Of a stretch of DNA of 11,356 bases, positions 1 through 6,156 are shown one piece after another. The stretch comes from JAHJQQ01 sp032907525 (GTDB taxonomy: Bacteria > Pseudomonadota > Gammaproteobacteria > Thiohalobacterales > Thiohalobacteraceae), in assembly GCA_032907525.1 (NCBI GenBank), contig JAJJPM010000152.1, positions 1 to 11,356 of the forward strand, read 5' to 3'. The position numbers were made by a program, and so were the translations under genes. Below the pieces are notes generated by a model. That model saw only the letters and a program-made list of their open reading frames with translations. It made no database searches and was not told the DNA's origin. Every line of letters starts with the position of its first letter. Position 1 is the stretch's first letter.

Positions 1-27
1 ACACGGCGGTTTTCCCCGTTCATGGCC

Positions 28-54
28 TTTCGTGTATTTCGTGGGTTTCGTGGC
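28..54. repeat. 9-bp-period TTTCGTGG repeat (partial element A)
   Basis: Three consecutive 9-mers, TTTCGTGTA, TTTCGTGGG and TTTCGTGGC, end 7 bases before the ubiX stop codon. This is the reverse-complement orientation of the CCACGAAA units at 2120-2146 and 7530-7547. The other arm of the element, if present, lies before the window start. No coding function is seen in bases 1-61. Confidence 0.75.
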
Positions 55-61
55 TCTCCGC

Positions 62-679
62 TCAATCACCCCCCCAGCGCCGCGACAGCGCGTGAGGGAT
101 GTCGAGCTGATCGAGAATCCGGGCGACGACGAAATCCACCATGTCGTCGAGCGACTGCGGGCGGTGATAGAAGCCCGGGTTGGGCGGCAGCAGCACCGCG
201 CCGAGACGCGCGAGCTTGAGCATATTCTCGAGATGGATCGCGGAAAAGGGGGTCTCGCGCGGCACCAGGACGAGCTTGCGGCCCTCCTTGAGGATCACGT
301 CGGCGGCACGCAGGATGAGGTTGTCGCTCATGCCGGCGGCGATGCCCGCCAGGGTCCCCATGGTGCAGGGACAGACCACCAGTGCGCGCGGGACGCTGGA
401 CCCGCTCGCCAGCGGCGCCGTCCACTCCTTCTGACCGAACACGCGCAGCTGATCGGGGTGCGCCCCGTAGCGATCACCGAGAAACCGCTGGATCTCCGCG
501 GGGCGCCCCGGCAGCTTCACATCGGTCTCCATGCCGACGACGATCTGCCCCGGTTCCGACACCATCAGCCAGACCGCCTCGCCCGCCTCGATCAGACACT
601 GCAGCAGCCGGAGCGCATATTGCGCCCCGGAGGCCCCGGTGATGGCCAGTGCAATGGGTCGTCGCGCGGGCGTGGTCAT
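62..679 (-). CDS. ubiX: Flavin prenyltransferase UbiX
   Basis: UbiX joins a dimethylallyl group to reduced FMN, making the prenylated FMN cofactor used by the UbiD decarboxylase in ubiquinone synthesis; it is a cytoplasmic flavoprotein. The 205-aa product has the usual family length. It begins with an ITGASGAQYAL nucleotide-binding loop (residues 13-23). It carries the core CPCTMGTLAGIA (103-114; family usually CPxSMxTLA), SDNLILRAADVILKE (118-132), the VPRETP loop (139-144) and FYHRPQ (170-175), all hallmark UbiX/Pad1 segments. The gene follows mpl on the same strand with a 57-base gap, so they are probably cotranscribed; mpl-ubiX adjacency is known in Pseudomonas. No strong Shine-Dalgarno sequence is visible, but the start matches the family N-terminus. 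No ubiD is in the window. Identification is firm. Confidence 0.96.
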   Translation of the reverse strand: MTTPARRPIALAITGASGAQYALRLLQCLIEAGEAVWLMVSEPGQIVVGMETDVKLPGRPAEIQRFLGDRYGAHPDQLRVFGQKEWTAPLASGSSVPRALVVCPCTMGTLAGIAAGMSDNLILRAADVILKEGRKLVLVPRETPFSAIHLENMLKLARLGAVLLPPNPGFYHRPQSLDDMVDFVVARILDQLDIPHALSRRWGGD

Positions 680-736
680 GGTCGGCGTAGCCTACAGCGG
701 TTGATATCGGCCTTCAAAAACTTTCACTCGCCCCCC

Positions 737-2095
737 TCACCCCAGCGCCGCCAGCAGCTTCGCGTGGATGCCGCCGAAGCCGCCGTTGCTCATGACGACA
801 ATGTGGTCGCCCGGCTTCGCCTCGGCGGCGATGGCGGCGACGAGGGCGTCGATGCTGTCGAGGACGGCAGTGGGCGGCGTCGCCGCCTGGGCGACGTCGG
901 CGAGGTCCCAGCCCAGGCCCGGCGGCTCGTACAGCCAGACGCGGTCGGCCAGCGCCAGCGCCGGGGCGAGCGCGGCGCGGTGCACGCCCAGGCGCATGGT
1001 GTTGGAACGCGGTTCCAGCACCGCCAGGATGCGGGCGTCGCCCGCCCGGGCGCGCAGGCCCGCGAGCGTGGTCTCGATCGCGGTCGGATGGTGGGCGAAG
1101 TCGTCGTACACCGTCGCGCCGCGCGCCACGCCGCGCACCTCCATGCGGCGCTTCACGCCGCGGAATTCCCCGAGCGCGGCGATGGCCTGTGCGACCGGCA
1201 CGCCGGCGTGGCGGGCGGCGGCGATGGCGGCCAGGGCGTTGTGCACGTTGTGGTCGCCGAGCTGGTCCCAGCGCACCTCGCCCTGCAGCGCGCCGCCCAG
1301 GATGACCTCGAAGCGGCTGCCGTCGGCGCTGAGCTTGCTGGCCTGCCAGAGCGCGTCGGTGGCGCCCGCCGAGACCTTTTCCACCGGCGTCCAGCAGCCC
1401 ATGTCCAGCACCTCGGCGAGGCGGGCGTCGTCCGCATTGCTGACGATCAGCCCGCTGCCGGGCACCGTGCGCACCAGGTGATGGAACTGCTTCTGGATGG
1501 CCGCGACGTCAGGAAAGATGTCGGCGTGGTCGAACTCGAGGTTGTTGAGAATGGCGGTACGCGGCCGGTAGTGGACGAACTTGGAACGCTTGTCGAAGAA
1601 GGCGGTGTCGTATTCGTCCGCCTCGACGACGAAGAACGGCCCCTCGCCCAGGCGCGCGGACACGCCGAAATTACCCGGCACGCCGCCGATCAGAAAGCCC
1701 GGGCGCAGGCCCGCGTACTCCAGGATCCACGCCAGCATGCTGCTGGTCGTGGTCTTGCCGTGGGTGCCGGCGACCGCCAGCACCCAGCGACCGGCGAGCA
1801 CCTCCTCGGCCAGCCATTGCGGGCCGGAGGTGTAGGCCAGCCCCTGGTCCAGCAGGTATTCCACCGCCGGGTTGCCGCGCGACAGGGCGTTGCCGACCAC
1901 GACCCGGTCGGGCGCCGGCCGCAGATGTTCGGGGCGGTAACCCTCCTGCAGCGCGATGCCGGCCGCCTCGAGCTGCGTGCTCATGGGCGGATAGACGTTC
2001 ATGTCCGAACCCGACACCGTATGCCCCGCCGCACGCGCCAGCAGCGCGATGCCGCCCATGAAGGTCCCGCAGATACCGAGGATGTGAATGTGCAT
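737..2095 (-). CDS. mpl: UDP-N-acetylmuramate:L-alanyl-gamma-D-glutamyl-meso-diaminopimelate ligase Mpl
   Basis: Mpl attaches the recycled murein tripeptide L-Ala-D-Glu-meso-DAP to UDP-MurNAc with ATP, returning cell-wall fragments to peptidoglycan synthesis in the cytoplasm. The 452-aa product has Mur ligase architecture. The N-terminal UDP-binding part starts MHIHILGICGTFMGG. The ATP loop is AGTHGKTTT (109-117). The central motifs are EADEYDTAF (158-166) and NNLEFDHAD (184-192), followed by GDHNVHNALAA (280-290), GVKRRME (313-319), DDFAHHPTAI (331-340), EPRSNTM (361-367) and MSNGGFGGIH (435-444). EADEYDTAF and VKRRMEV are typical of Mpl rather than MurC. The frame stays open far upstream to 2767, but the start at 2095 matches the family N-terminus and has AGAGG five bases before it. 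ubiX lies downstream on the same strand. Identification is firm. Confidence 0.96.
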   Translation of the reverse strand: MHIHILGICGTFMGGIALLARAAGHTVSGSDMNVYPPMSTQLEAAGIALQEGYRPEHLRPAPDRVVVGNALSRGNPAVEYLLDQGLAYTSGPQWLAEEVLAGRWVLAVAGTHGKTTTSSMLAWILEYAGLRPGFLIGGVPGNFGVSARLGEGPFFVVEADEYDTAFFDKRSKFVHYRPRTAILNNLEFDHADIFPDVAAIQKQFHHLVRTVPGSGLIVSNADDARLAEVLDMGCWTPVEKVSAGATDALWQASKLSADGSRFEVILGGALQGEVRWDQLGDHNVHNALAAIAAARHAGVPVAQAIAALGEFRGVKRRMEVRGVARGATVYDDFAHHPTAIETTLAGLRARAGDARILAVLEPRSNTMRLGVHRAALAPALALADRVWLYEPPGLGWDLADVAQAATPPTAVLDSIDALVAAIAAEAKPGDHIVVMSNGGFGGIHAKLLAALG

Positions 2096-2119
2096 GTCCG
2101 CCTCTGAAAATCGCTTATG

Positions 2120-2146
2120 GCCACGAAACCCACGAAATCCACGAAC
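2120..2146. repeat. CCACGAAA 9-bp-period repeat (element B)
   Basis: Three 9-mers, GCCACGAAA, CCCACGAAA and TCCACGAAC, fill the gap between mpl and the upstream membrane protein gene. They run opposite to the copy at 28-54. The flanks CGCTTAT (left) and ATGAGCG (right) are nearly complementary, and GCGGG-AAA-CCCGC (2154-2166) beside it forms a short hairpin. The element sits just behind the mpl ribosome binding site, so it lies in the likely mpl leader or promoter region. Confidence 0.75.
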
Positions 2147-2184
2147 GCTATGAGCGGGAAACCCGCATCTCTGGAATGGGGTTT

Positions 2185-2730
2185 TCAGCCCCCGTCGGGG
2201 AACACCGAGCGCATGATCATGATCGATGCGAGGCTGTAGAGCACGCCGATGCCGATGCCGGTCGCGAGCCGCACCGCCAGGGCGTGCCGCAGGATGTGGC
2301 CGAGCACCACGAGACTCCAGATCAGCACGCCCAGCCAGGCCAGCGCCAGGCCCGAGGCCGTCCCGCCGGCGGCCTGTGCCTTGAGCATGCCGGCCACCAG
2401 CGGCAGGGCCAGCAGTCCGAGGAGCTGGCCGGTGCCCGCCAGCGCGGCCAGCGTCTGCGTGAAGCGTTCGGGCCTGGCGGCGATGCGCAGCACGACCTGG
2501 GCGAAGGCCGCCAGCAGCAGCGTATCCAGCAGGCTCACCGCCACGGCCTCGCGCAGGCCCAGACTGAGCCTCGACACCAGCACGTTGACCAGCGCGTAGC
2601 CTGCCAGGGTCAGCGCCAGGAACGGGCGCGAGGCCGGCAGGTCCTGGGGTCCGGCCCGCAGCAGGCAGATGTCCAGCAGTCTCCACAACACGTCGGGCCG
2701 CGCCTCGCCAGTCGTCGGATGATGTCGCAC
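2185..2730 (-). CDS. Multi-spanning inner membrane protein of unknown function
   Basis: I do not recognise this 181-aa protein by family. After a hydrophilic, slightly basic N-terminus (about residues 1-35) it has four or five hydrophobic segments at roughly 36-57, 62-83, 94-117, 127-149 and 152-174, and a short polar end (RSVFPDGG). This predicts an integral inner membrane protein. The arrangement is reminiscent of Yip1-type small membrane proteins, but no diagnostic motif supports that name. The start is a GTG at 2730 with no clear Shine-Dalgarno sequence; an ATG at 2740 is in another frame. The gene lies upstream of mpl and ubiX on the same strand, 89 bases from mpl with a repeat between them, and is divergent from the phospholipase D family gene. 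A real gene is likely from its consistent hydrophobic periodicity and placement; its function is open. Confidence 0.75.
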   Translation of the reverse strand: MRHHPTTGEARPDVLWRLLDICLLRAGPQDLPASRPFLALTLAGYALVNVLVSRLSLGLREAVAVSLLDTLLLAAFAQVVLRIAARPERFTQTLAALAGTGQLLGLLALPLVAGMLKAQAAGGTASGLALAWLGVLIWSLVVLGHILRHALAVRLATGIGIGVLYSLASIMIMRSVFPDGG

Positions 2731-2811
2731 GTGGCCGCATGATAGCGGGTTTGCCCTTCACGGACACGCCGGCGCTTGCCCGCGGCGCGGCACTCCGCTA
2801 GCGTCGCGGCT

Positions 2812-3969
2812 GTGAGAACCCACCCCGCAGCGACACGCTTCCCCTGGCGCCACGGCAACCGCTTCCGGCTGCTCGTCGACGGCGGAGCGTTCTTTCCCGC
2901 CATGCTGGAGGCCATCGCCGCTGCGCACCGGCAGGTGCTGCTGGAGATGTACCTGGTGGCCTCGGGCGCGGTGATGGCGCGCTTCATCGACGCACTGACG
3001 GCGGCGGCAGGGCGCGGAGTCCGCGTCTGCCTGCTGTTCGACGACTTCGGTTCGCGCGGACTGCAGAGCGCCGACCGCGACGCGCTCACCCGGGCCGGCT
3101 GCGAACTCGCGTTCTACAACCCCATCGCCCTCGGCAGGCTGCGGCGCAGCCTGTTCCGTGACCACCGCAAGCTGCTGGTCGTCGATGACCGCTGCGCCTT
3201 CGTCGGCGGGGCGGGGCTGACCGACGACTTCGCCGAATCCAGCCGCGGCCCGCTGTACTGGCACGACCTGATGGTGGAAGTCCGCGGCCCGCTGGTCGGC
3301 GACTGGCAGCAGGCGTTCGCCCAGAACTGGGCGCGCTGGGCGCCCCGCCCCGTCGCGCCGCTGGCCGCCGCGGAGGCGGCCGGGCGCCAGGTCGGACGCA
3401 TCAGCCTGGCCGGCGGCGACGGCCGCAACGAACTGAAGCGCTCTCTGCTGCAGCAGCTGAACCGCAGCCGCCGCCGCATCTGGCTGGCGACGGCCTATTT
3501 CGTGCCCTCCTGGAAGCTGCGCCGCCGCCTGGCGCGTGCCGCCCGCCGCGGCGTCGACGTGCGTCTGCTACTGCCAGGCCGGCACACCGACGTGCCGGCG
3601 GTGCGGCATGCCGGCCGACGCTTTTACGGGAGCCTGCTCCGGGCCGGCGTGCGCATCTATGAATACGCACCGCGCTTCCAGCACGGCAAGGTCACCCTGA
3701 TCGACGACTGGACGTCCATCGGCTCGAGCAATCAGGACCGCTGGAACCTGCGCTGGAACCTGGAAGCGAATCAGGAGATCGACGACGTGGAGTTCGCCGA
3801 GGCGGCGGCCGCGCTGTTCCGCCGCGATTTCAGGGACAGCGAGGAGATCGACTACCGCTGGTGGCGCAACCGCCCCTGGCATACGCGCCTGGCGGAACGC
3901 TTCTGGGGGGCCGTCGACCGCTGGGTGGACCGACGCGCGGTGGGCAAGGGACGGGATGCCCAGGGGTAG
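2812..3969 (+). CDS. Cardiolipin synthase-like phospholipase D family protein (ClsB/YbhO type)
   Basis: Probable membrane-associated phosphatidyltransferase that makes cardiolipin or a related lipid. Two PLD catalytic HxKxxxxD motifs are present: HRKLLVVD (residues 118-125, counted from the GTG start) and HGKVTLID (291-298), followed by GSSN (305-308). The opening FRLLVDGGAFFPAMLEAI and LLEMYLVASG match the N-terminal part of ClsB-type proteins. At about 385 aa, without N-terminal transmembrane helices, it resembles ClsB/YbhO rather than longer ClsA. The start is uncertain: GTG at 2812 is chosen, but an in-frame TTG at 2776 would add 12 residues, and neither has a good ribosome binding site. 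The gene stands alone, divergent from the membrane protein gene and convergent with adk. PLD enzymes vary in substrate, so cardiolipin synthase is the best guess rather than certain. Confidence 0.88.
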   Translation: MRTHPAATRFPWRHGNRFRLLVDGGAFFPAMLEAIAAAHRQVLLEMYLVASGAVMARFIDALTAAAGRGVRVCLLFDDFGSRGLQSADRDALTRAGCELAFYNPIALGRLRRSLFRDHRKLLVVDDRCAFVGGAGLTDDFAESSRGPLYWHDLMVEVRGPLVGDWQQAFAQNWARWAPRPVAPLAAAEAAGRQVGRISLAGGDGRNELKRSLLQQLNRSRRRIWLATAYFVPSWKLRRRLARAARRGVDVRLLLPGRHTDVPAVRHAGRRFYGSLLRAGVRIYEYAPRFQHGKVTLIDDWTSIGSSNQDRWNLRWNLEANQEIDDVEFAEAAAALFRRDFRDSEEIDYRWWRNRPWHTRLAERFWGAVDRWVDRRAVGKGRDAQG

Positions 3970-3984
3970 TCCGGGGAGACGGAT

Positions 3985-4062
3985 CCGTAGGGTGCGTCGG
4001 CGCAGCGACGCACCGTGGTGCTAGATCTGGTGCGTCAGGCTGCGCCTCGACGCACCCTACGG
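3985..4062. repeat. TAGGGTGCGTCG inverted-repeat element
   Basis: A perfect 15-base inverted repeat, CCGTAGGGTGCGTCG (3985-3999) against its complement at 4048-4062, encloses further partly complementary sequence (GCGCAGC... and ...GCTGCGC). The interior also holds GACGCACC and GGTGCGTC. The whole could fold into a long imperfect hairpin. It begins 16 bases after the phospholipase D family gene stop, in the convergent gap before the adk end. Similar TAGGGTGCG-type palindromes are common between genes in gammaproteobacteria; no transposase is present. Confidence 0.8.
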
Positions 4063-4088
4063 GGTAGATTCGGGGAACCGGAGAGAGG

Positions 4089-4122
4089 GGCGGACCGGGC
4101 GGCCACATCCGCCCGGTCCGCC
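4089..4122 (-). terminator. GC-rich hairpin after adk, possible terminator
   Basis: A perfect 14-bp stem, GGCGGACCGGGCGG and its complement, with a six-base loop (CCACAT), lies 11 bases beyond the adk stop. No T-run follows on either strand, so it does not meet the full intrinsic terminator pattern. A role in ending adk transcripts or protecting their 3' end is inferred from position. Confidence 0.5.
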
Positions 4123-4132
4123 GGCGACGGTC

Positions 4133-5365
4133 TCAGCGCCTGCGGGCCGCCGACTTCTTTTTCGCTGCGGCCTTCTTCGCGGCGGGCTTGCGCGCTGTGG
4201 ACTTCCTGGTGGACTTCTTGGCGGCCTTACCGGCAGGCGCTTTCCTGACGGGCGCTTTCCTGGCCGGAGCCTTCTTCGTCACGGCCTTCCGGGCCGGCGC
4301 CTTCCTGGCCGTGGCCTTCTTCCCGACGGCGGCCTTCTTCTTCGCCACGGGCTTCTTGGTGACCGGCTTCTTCGCTACGGCCTTCTTCGCCGGAGCCTTC
4401 TTTGCCGTGGCCTTCTTCGCCGGGGCCTTCTTCGCCGGGGCCTTCTTTGCCGGAGCTTTCTTTGTCGCGGCCTTCTTTGTGGCGGTTTTCTTCGCCGGAG
4501 CCTTCTTGGCGGCTGCCGGACTGGCCGCGGCCTTCTTCGTCGGCTTCGGCGCGGCCTCGGCCTGCGCCTCGGCAGTCGCCGGCCGGGCTGTGGCAGCGGG
4601 CCGCTTCGCCGGAACCGCCTCCCCGGCCTTCGCCTGCAGGGTCGCCGCGCGCTGGGCGGCAATGGCCTTGGCGGCGGACTTGCGCGCCACCTTGGGCTGG
4701 CGCACCGGCTCGCGGCTGGCGAGACCGTCGACGATCTTGGTCACGGCCGTGAAGATGTCGCGGATGTCGCCGACGCCCTGCACGGTGCGCAGCTTGTCCT
4801 GACCGCGGTAGTACTCGATCAGCGGGGCGGTCTGACTCTCGTAGACGCGCAGGCGGTTGCCGATGGTCTCTTCGTTGTCATCGGCCCGGTGGTGCAGATT
4901 GCCGCCGCACATGTCGCAGATGCCGTCGACGCGCGGCGGGGAGAGGTAGACGTTGCAGGCCCAGCCGCAGGAGCCGCAGGTGCGGCGGCCGGTGAGGCGC
5001 TGCATCAGGGCATCGAAATCGACGTCGATGAGCAGGGTCATCTCCAGTGGCTTGCCGATCTCGGCGAGCAGCTGGTCGAGCGCCTGTGCCTGCGGGATGT
5101 TGCGGGGAAAACCGTCCAGGATGAAGCCGTTGTGGGTATCACGCTCGGCCAGGCGCTCACGGATCATGCCCAGCACGACCTCGTCTGAAACCAGCTGCCC
5201 GGCATCCATGGCGGCCTTGGCCATGCGGCCCAGGGGCGTGCCGGCAGCCACCGCCGCGCGCAGCAGATCGCCGGTGGAGATCTGCGGGATCCTGTAACGC
5301 TCCTCCAACAATTTGCCCTGGGTTCCCTTGCCGGACCCGGGTGCACCGAGTAATACGATTCTCAT
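4133..5365 (-). CDS. adk: Adenylate kinase with long lysine/alanine-rich C-terminal tail
   Basis: Adenylate kinase interconverts ATP + AMP and 2 ADP in the cytoplasm. Residues 1 to about 215 form a complete enzyme: P-loop GAPGSGKGT (7-15), AMP-site STGDLLRAAV (30-39), GFILDGFPRN (80-89) and a LID domain with four cysteines (C130, C133, C150, C153), the zinc-binding pattern of many bacterial enzymes. Usual length is about 215-220 aa; this one has 410. Residues 216-410 are low-complexity Lys/Ala/Pro/Arg sequence with repeated KKAPA and KKAT units, ending SAARRR, resembling histone H1-like or AlgP-type nucleic-acid-binding tails. No stop or frame change is seen at the junction. The ATG at 5365 fits the family start; AGGGGAG lies 12 bases upstream. 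It is divergent from the 119-aa gene and pfp. The enzyme is certain; the tail's role is unknown. Confidence 0.95.
   Translation of the reverse strand: MRIVLLGAPGSGKGTQGKLLEERYRIPQISTGDLLRAAVAAGTPLGRMAKAAMDAGQLVSDEVVLGMIRERLAERDTHNGFILDGFPRNIPQAQALDQLLAEIGKPLEMTLLIDVDFDALMQRLTGRRTCGSCGWACNVYLSPPRVDGICDMCGGNLHHRADDNEETIGNRLRVYESQTAPLIEYYRGQDKLRTVQGVGDIRDIFTAVTKIVDGLASREPVRQPKVARKSAAKAIAAQRAATLQAKAGEAVPAKRPAATARPATAEAQAEAAPKPTKKAAASPAAAKKAPAKKTATKKAATKKAPAKKAPAKKAPAKKATAKKAPAKKAVAKKPVTKKPVAKKKAAVGKKATARKAPARKAVTKKAPARKAPVRKAPAGKAAKKSTRKSTARKPAAKKAAAKKKSAARRR
4232..4510 (-). repeat. Degenerate tandem repeat encoding KKAPA units in the adk tail
   Basis: On the + strand the sequence repeats GCCTTCTTCGCCGG-like units with 12- to 15-base spacing, and on the coding strand this gives KKAPA, KKAT and RKAP repeats (residues about 286-378 of Adk). 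The units differ at synonymous and nonsynonymous positions, so the repeat is old rather than a fresh expansion. Copy number could still vary between strains by slippage. Confidence 0.75.
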
Positions 5366-5377
5366 AAGGCTGATCAA

Positions 5378-5384
5378 CTCCCCT
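5378..5384 (-). promoter_or_regulatory. Ribosome binding site that decides the adk start
   Basis: AGGGGAG on the minus strand lies 12 bases before the ATG at 5365. It directly abuts an in-frame TTG at 5377, which leaves no spacing for initiation there. The ATG at 5365 also gives the family N-terminus MRIVLLGAPGSGKG. Confidence 0.6.
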
Positions 5385-5403
5385 GGTCGGTAAATGCCGT
5401 TTC

Positions 5404-5455
5404 CCCCGCAAACTTAAGATTTTTCCATGGGCGTATACAATTTTTTAGATGGCCC
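5404..5455. promoter_or_regulatory. AT-rich divergent promoter region between adk and the 119-aa gene
   Basis: This pocket is clearly AT-rich in a GC-rich window and lies between divergent genes. On the + strand TTAAGA (5415-5420), a 16-base spacer and TACAAT (5437-5442) resemble a sigma-70 promoter. On the minus strand TTGTAT and TTAAGT are 17 bases apart but match poorly. A palindromic GTATAC lies within. Base composition is seen; promoter function is inferred. From 5456 to 5618 I see no further gene, only a possible long leader. Confidence 0.4.
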
Positions 5456-5618
5456 CGGCCGTTGCGTCCGTTTAAGCTACCCCGTGCCGCAGGTTTAAGT
5501 CAACGAAGCGCATGGAAAAAACCTGCTCCTGGGCTATGCTTCACGCCCGCGGGTCTGCGCGCCCCGACACCGGCACCGCGCAATCCGGACCGAGCGCCGC
5601 GACCTGCCCGACGAGTCC

Positions 5619-5978
5619 ATGCCATCGACGACCATGCAGAACATCCCCGACTTCAACGAATCCGAACTCTGGACCGTCAAGACGACGCTGCGCGAGCGCT
5701 ACGGACGTGACATCGACGTGGAACTGGCGGAGACCGAGGTGCGGCTGTACCGCCATACCACGGACATGGTCCCCTGCCCGACCCTGTACTGGACGGTCGA
5801 CGGCTGCCATTTCCTGGTGGTGAAGACCGGCGCCGAGCGCTACCGCTGCCAGTTCTTCTACCGCGTACACCAGATGTACGGCACCGGCGTCGAGGAATAC
5901 GACAACCTCGCCGAATGCGTGGTGACGCTGCTGCAGGTGCAGGCGGACTACCTGGCCAAGCAGCAGCAAAGCGTGTAA
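5619..5978 (+). CDS. Conserved-looking hypothetical protein, 119 aa
   Basis: I do not recognise the family. The product is soluble-looking, with no signal peptide or membrane segment. It has an acidic N-terminal half (FNESELWTVKTTLRERYG, residues 12-29), a middle with Pro-Cys-Pro-Thr-Leu-Tyr-Trp (52-58) and alternating hydrophobic residues suggestive of beta strands, an aromatic stretch (RCQFFYRVHQMYG, 75-87) and a helical end rich in Gln. An in-frame ATG at 5634 (residue 6) is an alternative start; neither has a good Shine-Dalgarno sequence. It is a convincing gene because codon usage and hydrophobic patterning hold throughout, unlike the other frames here. It is divergent from adk and lies upstream of pfp in the same direction, with a repeat between, so a link to pfp expression or PPi/AMP metabolism is possible but unproven. 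Confidence 0.7.
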   Translation: MPSTTMQNIPDFNESELWTVKTTLRERYGRDIDVELAETEVRLYRHTTDMVPCPTLYWTVDGCHFLVVKTGAERYRCQFFYRVHQMYGTGVEEYDNLAECVVTLLQVQADYLAKQQQSV

Positions 5979-5990
5979 GAAGCCCTTTTC

Positions 5991-6088
5991 TCAATATGGC
6001 CACGGAACCACACGGAAACACACCGATATCGAACGGTCGGCCGCTTCTCCGTATTCCGTGTATTTCCGTGTGGTTCCGCGGCCATTGA
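5991..6088. repeat. Inverted repeat with CACACGGAAA units (element C)
   Basis: The left arm (5991-6023) reads TCAATATGGCCACGGAACC and then CACACGGAAA-CACAC. The right arm (6056-6088) is its reverse complement apart from a two-base insertion and about three mismatches. The arms are about 33 bases with a centre of about 32 bases. It fills the gap between the 119-aa gene and pfp and ends about 50 bases before the pfp ribosome binding site. It is a variant of the CCACGAAA repeat with CGGAA in place of CGAA. Confidence 0.85.
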
Positions 6089-6140
6089 CCAACCCGGGGG
6101 ACGGATTTGAAATCCATCCCCTTAACAGACGAAACAGCAC

Positions 6141-6147
6141 GGGGGAG
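6141..6147 (+). promoter_or_regulatory. Ribosome binding site that decides the pfp start
   Basis: GGGGGAG lies nine bases before the ATG at 6157. The reading frame is open back to 6058, but that extension would translate the right arm of the repeat element at 6056-6088, so the ATG at 6157 is preferred. Confidence 0.7.
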
Positions 6148-6156
6148 TACCTGAAC

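Noticed and set aside
32..2107. Very long open frame (691 codons) on the + strand
   Set aside because: It is the complement of mpl and ubiX, is rich in His, Arg, Gln and Asp without protein-like patterning, and spans two well-identified genes; it is a high-GC antisense artefact.
2096..2767. N-terminal extension of mpl by 224 codons
   Set aside because: The extension is Arg/Ala/Gly-rich without family similarity, runs through the membrane protein gene in another frame and through the repeat at 2120-2146, and the family start with AGAGG is at 2095.
4136..4720. Lys/Ala tail as a separate AlgP/H1-like gene
   Set aside because: No stop codon or ribosome binding site was found between the kinase and the tail, and the frame is continuous; a separate gene is not supported by this sequence.
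4188..4802. Apparent hydrophobic FFAGAFF-repeat protein on the + strand
   Set aside because: It is the complement of the Lys/Ala-rich adk tail; AAG/GCC codons read backwards give Phe, Ala and Gly. The adk reading is anchored by a complete enzyme in frame.
5512..5823. 103-codon frame starting at ATG 5512
   Set aside because: It overlaps the better-patterned 119-aa gene in another frame and has a Trp/Arg/Pro-rich composition typical of a shadow frame.
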